A DNA stretch of 42,889 nt from Gemmataceae bacterium. Its GTDB lineage: Bacteria; Planctomycetota; Planctomycetia; Gemmatales; Gemmataceae. This document shows, piece after piece, positions 7,674-16,108 of this stretch (position 1 is its first letter; every line of letters begins with the position of its first letter). Below the pieces are notes generated by a model. That model did no database searches. It was not told the DNA's origin and was given only the letters and a program-made list of their open reading frames with translations. The translations under genes and the position numbers were made by a program. The DNA lies in contig JADLBT010000290.1 in the NCBI GenBank assembly GCA_020847555.1, positions 1 to 42,889 on the forward strand. The letters run 5' to 3'.

Positions 7674-10547
7674 TTAGTTGACGTAGCGGAAATCGACGCA
7701 CCCGAACAGCGCCTGCACCAGCTGCCCCCAGGCGGTCCGGCGCTGGTCCGCCGCCGCGCCGGCGAGGAATTCCAGCGCGAGCCGGCGCTCCCGGTCCGTC
7801 GGCAGCCGCCCCAGTGCCACCCGGTAGGCGTGCTCGACGCGCCCGGCGTCGGCCACGTCCGCGCGGGCCAGGAAGCGGTCCGCGGCCAGCCGCGCCTGCT
7901 CCTGCACGAACGGGCTGTTCATCAGGTACAGTGCCTGCGTCGGCACGGTGCTCACGACGCGCTGGCCGTTGCAGACGTTCGGGTTGGCGAAGTCAAACAC
8001 CTCGAACAGCTCCAGCACCCGGTTGCGGAAGATCGGCGTGTACACGCTGCGCCGCGCGTCCTCGAACTTGTAGTCGCGCTCGGCCACCGTCCCGGCCCGG
8101 ATCGACACGCCGCCCGCGGCCCGGTCGAGCTGTCCGCTCACCACCAGGATCGTGTCGCGGATCGACTCGGCATCCAGGCGGCGGCGCGGCATCTTCCACA
8201 GCAAGCGGTTGTCGGGATCGACCTTCTTCGCCAGCTGCGCCACCTCGGGGGAGGCGGGCTCGGTGCCCATCTGGTAGGCGCGCGACAGCATGATCGCGCG
8301 GATCAGCTTCTTGACCGACCAGCCCTGCTCGACGAATCGCAGGGCCAGGTGGTCGAGCAGCTCAGGGTGGGACGGCAGCTCGCCGGTCAGGCCGAAGTTA
8401 TCGACCGTGCGGACCAGGCCGGCGCCGAACAGGTGGTGCCAGACGCGGTTGGCCATCACGCGCGCCGTCAGCGGATTCTCCGGGCTAGCCAGCCAGGCGG
8501 CGAGTTGCCTGCGGCCGCTCTCCTTCGCCGGGATGTGCAGCCGGCCGCCGGGGGCAGTCGCGCCGGCCGGGATGAGAGCCTCCAGGAGGCCGCGCGACAC
8601 CTTCGGCCCGCGGTTGTGGATGTTGCCGCGGATGCAGATGAAGCAGTCCTCGACCTTGTCGGCCTCGCTGACCGCCATCGCCATCGGCCGCTGCGGGCCG
8701 CTCGCGATCAACTTCTTCAGCCGCGCCTCCAGCGCGCGCGACGTGACCGCCGGCGCCTTCGCCTTCACCGGGGCGGGGGCCTTACGCGCGGGCTTCGGCT
8801 CGTCCTGCGCGTCGTCGGGGAGGAACTGGACCGCGTCCGCGATGACGTGGCCGTCGGCCTTCTCGGTGGACACCATCACGAACCACTGGCTACCCTTCTC
8901 GAAACGGTAGCGGCCGAGCGAGACGAAGTATCCGTCGATGGGCGGCGTCAACCGCTGGTTGACGCGAACGGTCACCTCGCCGTCGGTGTGGAAGATACGC
9001 ACCGGCACGTTCGTCGCGCGGTTCGTGGACGGGACGTAGGCCAGGCGCACCTCGTAGAACCCGGACTGCGGGATCTCCGGGATGAAGGTGAGCGTCTTGT
9101 CCTCCTTCTTCCCCCGCTCGTCGAAGAGGTAGCCCTTGCCGACGAAGGTGCCGGAGAAGACGGAGTGCTTCCAGCTGCCGACCACCCTGGCCTGGCTGTC
9201 GTCGATCACGATGCCCGGCAGCAGGCGCGGGTCGAGTGCCCCCTTGCCCTTGGCGGCGACGACCTTGCCGGCCTTCTTCTCGGCGGCGCGGACCTGCTCC
9301 AGTTCGCGCCTCAGGGCGGCGACGGCGGCCTCGTGCTCCTTGACCGCCTGCGCCAGCTTGCCGGACACCGGCAGCGGTCGCTCGGTCCAGTTGGAGACGT
9401 TCGCGTGAACGATCCACTTCGTGCTCTTGAGGATGCCGGCGAGGGCGTAGTAGTCCTTGTGGGAGATCGGGTCGAACTTGTGGTCGTGGCAGCGGGCGCA
9501 CCCGACCGTCATGCCGAGGAACGCCTTGCCGATCGTGTCGATCTGCTCGTCGATGATGTCCATTTCGAGGCCGGGCTTGTCCTGGCGCTCGTAATTGTGC
9601 GGGCCGAGCAGGAGCAAGGCGGTGGCGATCAGCAGTGCCTCCTGCTCCTCGGGCGTACGGGCTTCGAGGAGGTCGCCGGCGATCTGCTCCAGGATGAAGC
9701 GATCGTATGGCTTGTCGCTGTTGAAGGCGTTGATGACATAGTCGCGGTAGCGCCACGCCTGCCGGAAGATCAGCGAGCGCCCGCCGCCGCTGGAGTCGGC
9801 GTAGCGGGCGACGTCGAGCCAGTGACGGCCCCAGCGCTCGCCGAAGTGCGGGCTGGCGAGGAGCCGATCGACCACCCGGGCGAACGCGCCAGGGGTGCGA
9901 TCCTTGACGAAGGCGTCCACCTCGGCGGGCGTCGGCGGCAGGCCGATGAGGGCGTAGTAGGCGCGGCGGATGAGGTCGGCGCGGCTGGCGTCGGGGGCGG
10001 GGCGCAGACCCTTGCTCTCCAGGCTCGCCAGCAGGAAGCGGTCGATGTTGCCGCGCGGCCAGGCGGCGTCCTTGACCGCGGGCACCGAATGCTGGCGCGG
10101 CGGCTGGAAGCTCCAGAACCGCTTGCCTTTCTCCAGATCCCACCCGTTGCCCGCGACCTTCGGCCCGCTGCCGGTGCGCGGGTCCGGGGCGCCCAGCGCG
10201 ACCCACTTCTCCAGGTCGGCGACGACCGCCGCCGGTAGCTTCTTCTTCGGCGGCATGCGCATGTCGGGCGCGGTGTAGCGCACCGCCTTGATGAGGAGGC
10301 TTTCGTTCGGCTTGCCCGGAACGATGGCGGGGCCGGAATCGCCACCCTTGAGGAGGGCGGCGCGCGTGTCGAGGTGGAGCCCGCCGCGCTGCTTTTTCGT
10401 TTCGACCGAGTGGCACTCGTAGCAGTGCTCGACCAGGACGGGCCGGATCTGTTTCTCGAAGAATACGCTGCCGTCGTTGTCTGCGGCGGAACTGCCGACG
10501 GAGGCGACCGCGAGCAGCAGAAGGGAAAGGAAACCGCGCGTGCGCAT
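7674..10547 (-). CDS. Planctomycete cytochrome c / DUF1549 / DUF1553 protein with golvesin-like insert
   Basis: A 957-residue secreted protein. It has a signal peptide (FLSLLLLAVASVGSSAA), then the PSCyt1 cytochrome domain with a haem site CYECH (Cys42, Cys45, His46) and a MRMPP methionine region. DUF1549 (about 165-375) ends with a second haem-type CARCH at 350-354 (CARCHDHKFDP). A Lys/Glu-rich coiled coil spans about 397-430. A beta-rich domain at about 445-575 (SGFYEVRLAYVPSTNRATNV, VSLGRYRF) resembles the golvesin C-terminal/Xly carbohydrate-binding type. DUF1553 makes up the C-terminal third (LTARVMANRVWHHLFGAGLV). The start ATG 10547 has CGGAG upstream; the frame is open further but holds only repeat-rich sequence. 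With the downstream DUF1501 gene it forms a typical planctomycete pair, possibly for sulfated or complex polymers. Confidence 0.93.
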   Translation of the reverse strand: MRTRGFLSLLLLAVASVGSSAADNDGSVFFEKQIRPVLVEHCYECHSVETKKQRGGLHLDTRAALLKGGDSGPAIVPGKPNESLLIKAVRYTAPDMRMPPKKKLPAAVVADLEKWVALGAPDPRTGSGPKVAGNGWDLEKGKRFWSFQPPRQHSVPAVKDAAWPRGNIDRFLLASLESKGLRPAPDASRADLIRRAYYALIGLPPTPAEVDAFVKDRTPGAFARVVDRLLASPHFGERWGRHWLDVARYADSSGGGRSLIFRQAWRYRDYVINAFNSDKPYDRFILEQIAGDLLEARTPEEQEALLIATALLLLGPHNYERQDKPGLEMDIIDEQIDTIGKAFLGMTVGCARCHDHKFDPISHKDYYALAGILKSTKWIVHANVSNWTERPLPVSGKLAQAVKEHEAAVAALRRELEQVRAAEKKAGKVVAAKGKGALDPRLLPGIVIDDSQARVVGSWKHSVFSGTFVGKGYLFDERGKKEDKTLTFIPEIPQSGFYEVRLAYVPSTNRATNVPVRIFHTDGEVTVRVNQRLTPPIDGYFVSLGRYRFEKGSQWFVMVSTEKADGHVIADAVQFLPDDAQDEPKPARKAPAPVKAKAPAVTSRALEARLKKLIASGPQRPMAMAVSEADKVEDCFICIRGNIHNRGPKVSRGLLEALIPAGATAPGGRLHIPAKESGRRQLAAWLASPENPLTARVMANRVWHHLFGAGLVRTVDNFGLTGELPSHPELLDHLALRFVEQGWSVKKLIRAIMLSRAYQMGTEPASPEVAQLAKKVDPDNRLLWKMPRRRLDAESIRDTILVVSGQLDRAAGGVSIRAGTVAERDYKFEDARRSVYTPIFRNRVLELFEVFDFANPNVCNGQRVVSTVPTQALYLMNSPFVQEQARLAADRFLARADVADAGRVEHAYRVALGRLPTDRERRLALEFLAGAAADQRRTAWGQLVQALFGCVDFRYVN

Positions 10548-10642
10548 GCTGTGCTCCGAACCGTCAGGTAGGATACCTCCAGGGTACGCGGACCGGGCGG
10601 GGGTTCGCAACCGGCATTCCCGGAATTCTATCCTGCCACCAT

Positions 10643-10755
10643 AAAGCCCACGGGCGGCGTCCCGTGGGTCAAGTCTCAGGGAGCCTGGCCCCCGGGTTAC
10701 GTCCCGTGGGTCAGGTCTCCAGCACCCGGCCCACGGGATGCCACCCGGGAGCTTT
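10643..10755. repeat. Intergenic repeat, copy B (one and a half units)
   Basis: A half unit (10643-10680, AAAGCCCACGGGCGGCG then CCCGTGGGTCAAGTC) is followed at once by a decayed full unit (10684-10755) ending CCACCCGGGAGCTTT. The full unit overlaps the 3' end of the decarboxylase gene and supplies its last codons and stop. Confidence 0.8.
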
Positions 10756-11314
10756 GAACGCCCAGCGCTTGCTGCAACCGGGCGATCTGCTCGGCCATCG
10801 GCCGCGGAGCCTTCGGCGTCTTCTGGCCGAGACGCCCTTCCACCTTCAGCCACACCGCCACCGGCCCCGGCCCGGTCAGCGCCTCCGCCGCGCCCGCCCG
10901 CCAGGCGTCGAGGGAGTCAAAGGCGTAAACGCGCGGGATCCCAGCGGCCCGCGCCAGGGCCGCGAACGCGACGCGCCCGGCGCCCGCCGTCGCCTGCCCG
11001 CCGGTCACCTCGTAAAGAGCGTTGTCGAGGATGACGAGGTACACGTCGGCCGGGTTCGCCGCCAGCGTCACCAGGCAGCCGAGGCTCATCAGCGTGCAAC
11101 CGTCGCCGTTCAGCACGATCACCCCGCGGCCCGGCTGCGCCAGGGCGATCCCGAGCCCCAGCGCCGGCCCGTGCCCCATCGCCGACGGGATGTAGTGAAA
11201 GTCGAGCGGAGAATCGGCCAGCTGCGGCCAGATGGCGACCGCCGTCATCGTCGTCACGACCACGCGGTCGCCGCGATGGCCAGCCACCACTTCCAGGGCT
11301 TCGCGCTGCGTCAT
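10697..11314 (-). CDS. TPP-dependent 2-oxoacid decarboxylase, beta (pyrophosphate-binding) subunit, ComE-like
   Basis: A 205-residue protein carrying the thiamine diphosphate (TPP) motif GDGCTLMSLGCLVTL followed by LVILDN, that is the GDG...N magnesium-diphosphate site. It also has IPSAMGHGPALGLGIALAQP, which is usual in sulfopyruvate (ComE) and phosphonopyruvate decarboxylases. It pairs with the alpha subunit just upstream. A GTG at 11329 would overlap the alpha stop (GTGA). ATG 11314 (MTQREAL) was chosen because related proteins start at this motif. The last about 18 residues (SSRVASRGPGAGDLTHGT) are translated from a palindromic repeat. The substrate could be sulfopyruvate or phosphonopyruvate; no companion pathway genes are in the window. 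Confidence 0.85.
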   Translation of the reverse strand: MTQREALEVVAGHRGDRVVVTTMTAVAIWPQLADSPLDFHYIPSAMGHGPALGLGIALAQPGRGVIVLNGDGCTLMSLGCLVTLAANPADVYLVILDNALYEVTGGQATAGAGRVAFAALARAAGIPRVYAFDSLDAWRAGAAEALTGPGPVAVWLKVEGRLGQKTPKAPRPMAEQIARLQQALGVQSSRVASRGPGAGDLTHGT

Positions 11315-11325
11315 CGGCACGGCGG

Positions 11326-11808
11326 TCACTCCGCAAGCAGGATGGCCGCAGCCCGGCCGTCGGCGCGGGCCTGCCGGTACGCGGCCGCCAGGTCCGCCGC
11401 CGTGTGCCCGCGTTCCAGGAGGGTGTACGGCAGCTGCCACGCCCGCACGATCGACTCGGTGAACACCGGACACGAGTCGCCGCTCGTCCCCGCCTGGCGG
11501 GCGTACCAGCTGCGCACCCCGACGACCAGGAAGAGCGGCAGCTTCAGGTCGTGGACGACGTTGCGCAGCGCGTCGCCGGCCTCGAACAGGCCGGTACACT
11601 GGATCAGTACCACCGGCCGCGCGCCGCCGAGGAGCAGGCCGGCGGCGATACCGATCGCCTCGCCCTCGCGGCAGACGCGAATGAGCGGCAGCCCGCCCGG
11701 CCCGGTCAGGGCCGGCTCCCACGTCCCGAGTTCGCTGTCGGGCAACCAGACGACGTGCGTGACGCCGCAGTCCTTCAGGGCGGCGACCACGGAGGGGCCG
11801 TCGAGCAT
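11326..11808 (-). CDS. TPP-dependent 2-oxoacid decarboxylase, alpha (pyrimidine-binding) subunit, ComD-like
   Basis: A 160-residue protein starting MLDGPSVVAALKDCGVTHVV. It contains VCREGEAIGIAAGLLLGG, whose Glu is the residue that activates the TPP pyrimidine ring, and VVLIQCTGLFEAGDALRNVV, as in sulfopyruvate decarboxylase subunit alpha (ComD) and the N-terminal half of phosphonopyruvate decarboxylase. It is co-encoded with the beta subunit, its stop overlapping or almost touching the next start. The split into two short chains matches ComD/ComE rather than the single-chain Ppd. No coenzyme M is expected in this organism, so a role in sulfonate or phosphonate metabolism is inferred only. 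Confidence 0.85.
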   Translation of the reverse strand: MLDGPSVVAALKDCGVTHVVWLPDSELGTWEPALTGPGGLPLIRVCREGEAIGIAAGLLLGGARPVVLIQCTGLFEAGDALRNVVHDLKLPLFLVVGVRSWYARQAGTSGDSCPVFTESIVRAWQLPYTLLERGHTAADLAAAYRQARADGRAAAILLAE

Positions 11809-11992
11809 GCGCTTCCCCGGCGGTTGTGAGCGACGCGCGTGGGCCGGCGACGACTGGCCGGCCGAACCGTCCAGCGTCTTTGTAACGCGCCCCCAGGCGC
11901 CGGGCAACGCAGGCGCAGCGAACGGACCCGCCAGGATGACCTGGCGGGTCCGGGGTTGACTCCACGGCACGGTCAGCCCAGGAGCCAGGTGG

Positions 11993-12367
11993 TTAGCCCT
12001 TGTGAACCTTGTGGCAGGCCCCGCAGTTGGCGGCCTTCGTCAGCTGCTTGCCGGCGTTCTTGCCGCCCTCGACGGCGACCTTGGCGGCGGCGACCAGCCC
12101 GTCGGTGAACTTCTTCCAGCTGTCGGCGTCGCCCTGCGGGGGCTTGTTCTTGGCCAGTGCGATGTACATCTCCAGCAGTTTCTCGGCATCCGCCTTGTCA
12201 CCCTTGCCGGAGGCGATCTTCTTGAGCAGCCCGGTCTTCTTGTTGTGCGCCTGCTTCATCACGTCGGAGATGGAGTACTTCTCCTTCTGCCCGGCCTGAG
12301 AGTTCTGCCCCGCGCCCACGAGCAGCGCCGCCGCCGCCACGCACAGACCCGCAAACACGATCCGCAT
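11993..12367 (-). CDS. Small secreted c-type cytochrome (cytochrome c' like)
   Basis: A 124-residue protein with a Sec signal peptide (MRIVFAGLCVAAAALLVGAG) and a single haem-binding motif close to the C-terminus (CGACHKVHKG). The middle is helical and Lys-rich (ISDVMKQAHNKKTGLLKKIA). A haem at the extreme C-terminus after a helical bundle is the arrangement of cytochrome c'-type proteins, so a periplasmic electron carrier or gas-binding role is likely. Similar short cytochromes are common in planctomycetes. It is monocistronic and divergent from queG. Confidence 0.85.
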   Translation of the reverse strand: MRIVFAGLCVAAAALLVGAGQNSQAGQKEKYSISDVMKQAHNKKTGLLKKIASGKGDKADAEKLLEMYIALAKNKPPQGDADSWKKFTDGLVAAAKVAVEGGKNAGKQLTKAANCGACHKVHKG

Positions 12368-12602
12368 GATCCAGCCCCCATTTGAGGAACCGCTCCCGGC
12401 CCCATGCCGGAAGGCACCAACGACTCTCCCCTTCCTTGACCTCTGCCGGTAAACGCCTTCGTCTACCCGGGGAGAGCGAACGAACCTTCATCCCACCGGC
12501 AGCACGCACGCGGCCCGCAGGATGTTGACCATCCCTATCGACTCGTCGCGCTTTCCTGCTATTCGATCATTCCGTGAGATCCCGCAGGGCCGCCGGGCGG
12601 GG

Positions 12603-12608
12603 TATAAT
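12603..12608 (+). promoter_or_regulatory. Possible -10 box upstream of queG
   Basis: A perfect TATAAT stands in a GC-rich spacer 72 bases before the queG start. No good -35 is found 16-18 bases upstream, so it is only a candidate. The divergent spacer 12368-12680 holds nothing else recognised. Confidence 0.35.
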
Positions 12609-12680
12609 AAACGTTCCTGTCACACCGCTGTCAACAGCCTGTTTCGCCAAACGGGGGTGGCCCGCGCTGCGGGCCGAGTC

Positions 12681-13736
12681 ATGCCGGCCCTGGAAGGGGA
12701 CATCAAACGGGAGGCCCGCCGGCTCGGGTTCGAGCTGGTCGGGATCGCCGCGGCCGGGCCGGCGGACGGCTTCGATTCTTTCCGCGCCTGGCTCGACGCC
12801 GGCCACGCCGGGGAAATGGGCTACCTGTCCCGGCACGCCGACGCCCGCCGCCACCCCGACTCGATTCTGCCCGGGGTGCGCAGCGTCGTCATGGTCGGCA
12901 TGTCCTACCACTTCCCCGCTGCCGATCCGCCCCTCCCGCCGCTGGCCGGCCGCATCGCCCGGTACGCGCGCGGAGTCGATTACCACGACCTGCTGCGCGA
13001 CCGGCTGAACCGGCTCCTCGGGTGGGTGGGCCGCGCCGCCCCGGGCTGCCGCGGGCGCGGGGTGGTGGACACGGCCCCACTGCTGGAGCGCGACTTCGCC
13101 CGCCGCGCCGGCCTGGGGTGGGTCGGCAAGAACACCATGCTGCTAAACCGGCGCCTCGGCAGCTACCTTTTCCTCGGCGCCCTGCTGCTGGATCTTGAGC
13201 TGCACCCGGACGCGGCGCACGAATCCTTCCACTGCGGCACCTGCACGGCCTGCCTGGACGCCTGCCCGACGGGGGCGCTTATCGCCCCGGGCCAGCTCGA
13301 CGCGCGCCGCTGCATCAGTTACCTCACCATCGAGCTGAAGGGCCAGGTGCCCGACGAGCTGCGTGCCGGGGTCGGGGACTGGGCGTTCGGCTGCGACGTG
13401 TGCCAGGAAGTCTGCCCGTGGAACCGCAAGGCGTCGGCCGGGACGGAGCCGGGCCTCGCCGCGCGCCCGGACCTGGTGGCGGTCGATCTTGTGGAGTTGC
13501 TCGGCCTGTCGGAGGAAGAGTTCCGCCGGCGATTCCGGGGCACGGCCCTGCTGCGAAGCAAGCGGCGCGGGCTGCTGCGCAACGCGGCCCTTGTGCTCGG
13601 CAACCGTGGCGACCCGGCGGCCCTGCCGGCTCTGCAGCGCGCCCTGACCGATCCGGAGTCGCTGGTGCGCGAGGCGGCGCGGTGGGCGATCGACCGGATT
13701 CGGGACACGTGCGGGAGGGACGCTTCCCCGCCCTGA
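12681..13736 (+). CDS. queG: Epoxyqueuosine reductase QueG
   Basis: A cobalamin-dependent, two-[4Fe-4S] enzyme that reduces epoxyqueuosine to queuosine in tRNA (351 residues, the usual size with a HEAT-like tail). Visible are the N-terminal domain GFELVGIAAAGPADGFDSFR, ARGVDYHDLLRDRL, the conserved VDTAPLLERDFARRAGLGWV with the catalytic Asp near residue 130, and GKNTMLLNRRLGSYLFLGAL. The cluster motifs are CGTCTACLDACPTGA (Cys185, 188, 191, 195), Cys211 and CDVCQEVCPWN (Cys238, 241, 245). The C-terminal 70 residues form a HEAT repeat (LVREAARWAIDRI). ATG 12681 (MPALEGDIKRE) was chosen as it begins just before the first conserved helix. A GTG at 12657 is possible. Confidence 0.95.
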   Translation: MPALEGDIKREARRLGFELVGIAAAGPADGFDSFRAWLDAGHAGEMGYLSRHADARRHPDSILPGVRSVVMVGMSYHFPAADPPLPPLAGRIARYARGVDYHDLLRDRLNRLLGWVGRAAPGCRGRGVVDTAPLLERDFARRAGLGWVGKNTMLLNRRLGSYLFLGALLLDLELHPDAAHESFHCGTCTACLDACPTGALIAPGQLDARRCISYLTIELKGQVPDELRAGVGDWAFGCDVCQEVCPWNRKASAGTEPGLAARPDLVAVDLVELLGLSEEEFRRRFRGTALLRSKRRGLLRNAALVLGNRGDPAALPALQRALTDPESLVREAARWAIDRIRDTCGRDASPP

Positions 13737-13853
13737 CCAGCCCCGATTCCACGGTGCCCACGGGAGAGCGGCCCATACGATAACCCCCGCCGGGACGGTC
13801 CCGGTCGTCAGCGCCGGTGCGAGGCAAGGGAGTTATTGTGCGGTGGCATCTGG

Positions 13854-13924
13854 AAAGCCCACGGGTGACGTCCCGTGGGTCAAGTCTCCAGCACTTCACC
13901 CACGGGGCGCTACCCGTGGACTTT
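13854..13924. repeat. Double-hairpin intergenic repeat, copy C
   Basis: Left arm AAAGCCCACGGGTGACG then TCCCGTGGGTCAAGTC. Right arm TTCACCCACGGGGCGC then TACCCGTGGACTTT. It lies in the tandem spacer between queG and the next plus-strand gene, 30 bases before its start codon. Confidence 0.88.
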
Positions 13925-13954
13925 CAACATCCCATTGCGAAGGGGGAGCACACA

Positions 13955-14392
13955 ATGTTGGACAAACGCCTGATCGTCGGCATGCTGGTGGGGGCGGTCC
14001 TCGCCGTCGGGAACTGGGTCCGGTCCGAGGAGGAACCTACCCTCCTGGCGCAGGGGAAGGACAAGGAGGCGAAGAAGGAGCCGGAAAAACGCAAGGGGAC
14101 AGTGGTCGGCACGCTGGTGAAGACGGGGCCGGCCTTCATCGAGGTGAAGGCCGACGGGGAGGAGAAGGCGCGGCGATACGTGCCGCACTGGGTCGGCGGC
14201 GCCCCGGCGGCTGGCGGCGGCCCGGACAAGAAGGTGCTGGAGATCATCCGCAAGCTAAAGGTCGGCAGCCGGGTGCGCGTGGAGTGGGAGTTCCAGGAGC
14301 GGCCGCGCGTGGTTCGTGTCGAGGTGATCCAGGCCGGTAAGGGCGGCGAGAAGGGCAAGCAGAAAGAAATCGAGAAGAAGTCCGCCCGCTGA
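13955..14392 (+). CDS. Small exported charged protein, function unknown
   Basis: A 145-residue protein starting at ATG 13955 with GGGGGAG eight bases upstream. The N-terminus has a hydrophobic leader (LIVGMLVGAVLAVGNW), then a Lys/Glu-rich stretch (KDKEAKKEPEKRKG). A compact beta-rich core follows (VVGTLVKTGPAFIEVKADGE, SRVRVEWEFQERPRVVRVEV), which looks like a small OB or SH3 barrel, and a Lys-rich tail closes the protein. No family name is recognised with confidence. Short secreted proteins with this layout are frequent in planctomycetes. It is flanked by repeat copies C and D. Confidence 0.7.
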   Translation: MLDKRLIVGMLVGAVLAVGNWVRSEEEPTLLAQGKDKEAKKEPEKRKGTVVGTLVKTGPAFIEVKADGEEKARRYVPHWVGGAPAAGGGPDKKVLEIIRKLKVGSRVRVEWEFQERPRVVRVEVIQAGKGGEKGKQKEIEKKSAR

Positions 14393-14414
14393 AACCTTGG
14401 AGGAGTGAGGAAAT

Positions 14415-14443
14415 AAAGCTCACGGGTGGCGGCCCGTGGGCTT
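14415..14443. repeat. Single-hairpin intergenic repeat, copy D
   Basis: AAAGCTCACGGGTGGCGG followed by CCCGTGGGCTT: one arm of the family as a single hairpin between two plus-strand genes, 22 bases after a stop codon. The flanking CCTCCTCACTCCTCACT also flanks copy A. Confidence 0.8.
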
Positions 14444-14523
14444 CAGGTTTCCCCCTCCTCACTCCTCACTACCTGCCGGCGGGGAGAGGTTATCTCATTC
14501 ACCCACCTTTCAGAGAACCCACC

Positions 14524-15921
14524 ATGAAGATGACCAGACGCGAAGCCCTGCTCGTGGGGTTGGGGATGACGTTGCTGCGCGGCGCCCCGCGTGCCGGCGG
14601 GCAGGCGCCGCAACCGTGGCCCCCCCCGCTCCGCGGCGCCCGGCAAGGGACGGTGTCGCTCCGGTCCGACGCCTTCCTCGAAGTGCCGGCGAGCGTGCGC
14701 ACGGCCGGGCGCGAGGAGGGCGCGGCCCCGTTCACGGTGGCGCGGACGGCGCCGACCGTGGACCTCGCGCTCCACGACAACCTCGGCACCGACGCCGCCA
14801 GCCGGCGGCTGTGGTCGTCGTGGGGGGACATCGCCGTCGCCAGCGACGGCCGCGTCTACTGCGGCATCGGCGACCACGGCAACGACGCGGGCGGCGATGC
14901 GCGGTGCTTCCTCTACCGCTGGGATCCGCGCCGCCGCACCCTCGAACAGATCGTGGACATGAACCGCGTGGTGCCGCCCCAGCAGGGCCAGCCGGCCTGG
15001 TCGAAGGTCCACGCGCGCATCGACGAGGGAGCCGACAACAAGATCTACTTCAGCTGTACCCTCAACGACGGCAACCGGGCCAATCAGGAGCAGTTCCGCT
15101 GGACGGCCCGCCTTCCCGGCGGGCAGCTGTACCGATTCGATCCGCAGACCGGCCGGACGACCGTCCACGCCGACCTGCCGCGGCCGCGCTGCACCGCGAC
15201 CTCGTACCTGGACCGGCAGCGCAACGTCTGGTGGTGCAACCTGGAGGCGGGCGGGAACGCCCTGTACGGCCTGAACCTGGAGACGCGCCGCGTCGTGTTC
15301 CAGGGGCCGGACGGGTCGGTGACGTTCAACCGTAACTTCGCGGTCGGCCGAGACGGGTCGGTGTACTTCAACGGGGAGGGCGGGATCTGGAAGTACGACG
15401 CGGCCGCGCGCCGCCAGGCGCGCACGCGCTCGTCATTCGCCAACTCGCCCGGGATGCGCTCGTCCGCCCGCGAGTCGCGCGACGGCTGCATCTATGGTAC
15501 GACGCACCGCTCGGGCCAGTTGTTCCGCTACCGGCCGGCGCGCGACGAGGTGCAGCTGCTCGGACCGGGATGGCTGCGCGGAGACTACGTGACGGTGTGC
15601 GAGCTGTCGCCGGACGAGCGCTTCCTCTACTATCTGCCGGGCGCCCACGGCGGGGCGTTCCGCCACGGCACACCAGTGGTGCAGTACGAGATTACGACTG
15701 GCCGGCGGAAGGTGCTCGCGTTCCTGGCGCGGGCGTTCGAGCAGGCGCACGATTACGTCCCGGCCGGCACCTACGGCATGAAGGTCAGCGCCGACGGCGC
15801 CACCCTCTACATCAACTTTAACGGCCACGCCGCGGACCGGATTCGGCCGCGACAGATGCGCCCGAATGGCTTCGGCCTGTGCAGCTTCGCGGCGCTGCAC
15901 ATCCCGCCATCGGAGCGCTGA
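14524..15921 (+). CDS. Secreted beta-propeller protein (SMP-30/NHL-like)
   Basis: A 465-residue protein with a Tat-like leader (MTRREALLVGLGMTLLRGAP). The rest is a series of beta-propeller blades: DIAVASDGRVYCGIGDHGND, KVHARIDEGADNKIYFSCTL, GGQLYRFDPQTGRTTVHADL, GNALYGLNLETRRVVFQGPD, FAVGRDGSVYFNGEGGIWKY, GQLFRYRPARDEVQLLGPGW, YVTVCELSPDERFLYYLPGA and YGMKVSADGATLYINFNGHA. This fits the SMP-30/gluconolactonase-like superfamily and planctomycete secreted proteins of unknown substrate. ATG 14524 is taken; ATG 14530 is also possible. It is convergent with the end of the microcompartment operon. Confidence 0.8.
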   Translation: MKMTRREALLVGLGMTLLRGAPRAGGQAPQPWPPPLRGARQGTVSLRSDAFLEVPASVRTAGREEGAAPFTVARTAPTVDLALHDNLGTDAASRRLWSSWGDIAVASDGRVYCGIGDHGNDAGGDARCFLYRWDPRRRTLEQIVDMNRVVPPQQGQPAWSKVHARIDEGADNKIYFSCTLNDGNRANQEQFRWTARLPGGQLYRFDPQTGRTTVHADLPRPRCTATSYLDRQRNVWWCNLEAGGNALYGLNLETRRVVFQGPDGSVTFNRNFAVGRDGSVYFNGEGGIWKYDAAARRQARTRSSFANSPGMRSSARESRDGCIYGTTHRSGQLFRYRPARDEVQLLGPGWLRGDYVTVCELSPDERFLYYLPGAHGGAFRHGTPVVQYEITTGRRKVLAFLARAFEQAHDYVPAGTYGMKVSADGATLYINFNGHAADRIRPRQMRPNGFGLCSFAALHIPPSER

Positions 15922-15992
15922 GCGCGGGAAAAGTCGGCACGCCTCGGCCAGGGGCTCACCCCCCGCGGGCACGGTGCGCAAGAGGATCCCTC

Positions 15993-16022
15993 AAAGCCCA
16001 CGGGCGGCGTCCCGTGGGCTTT
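15993..16022. terminator. Single-hairpin repeat copy E, likely bidirectional terminator
   Basis: AAAGCCCACGGGCGGCGT then CCCGTGGGCTTT, a near-perfect palindrome with a stem flanked by A and T runs. It sits between the stops of the propeller gene (+) and the last gene of the microcompartment operon (-), where a bidirectional terminator is expected. Confidence 0.7.
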
Positions 16023-16108
16023 ACGAACACCCCTTACACACCCTCTCCCTTGCCTTGTACATGGGGAGCGCCCTCCACCGGGCGACAGGAATTGTCCGGC
16101 GGGACCAC

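Noticed and set aside
7596..10238. Very long plus-strand open frame opposite the DUF1549/1553 gene
   Set aside because: It has no family motif and is rich in Arg, Val and Gln as expected from the antisense of a high-GC gene.
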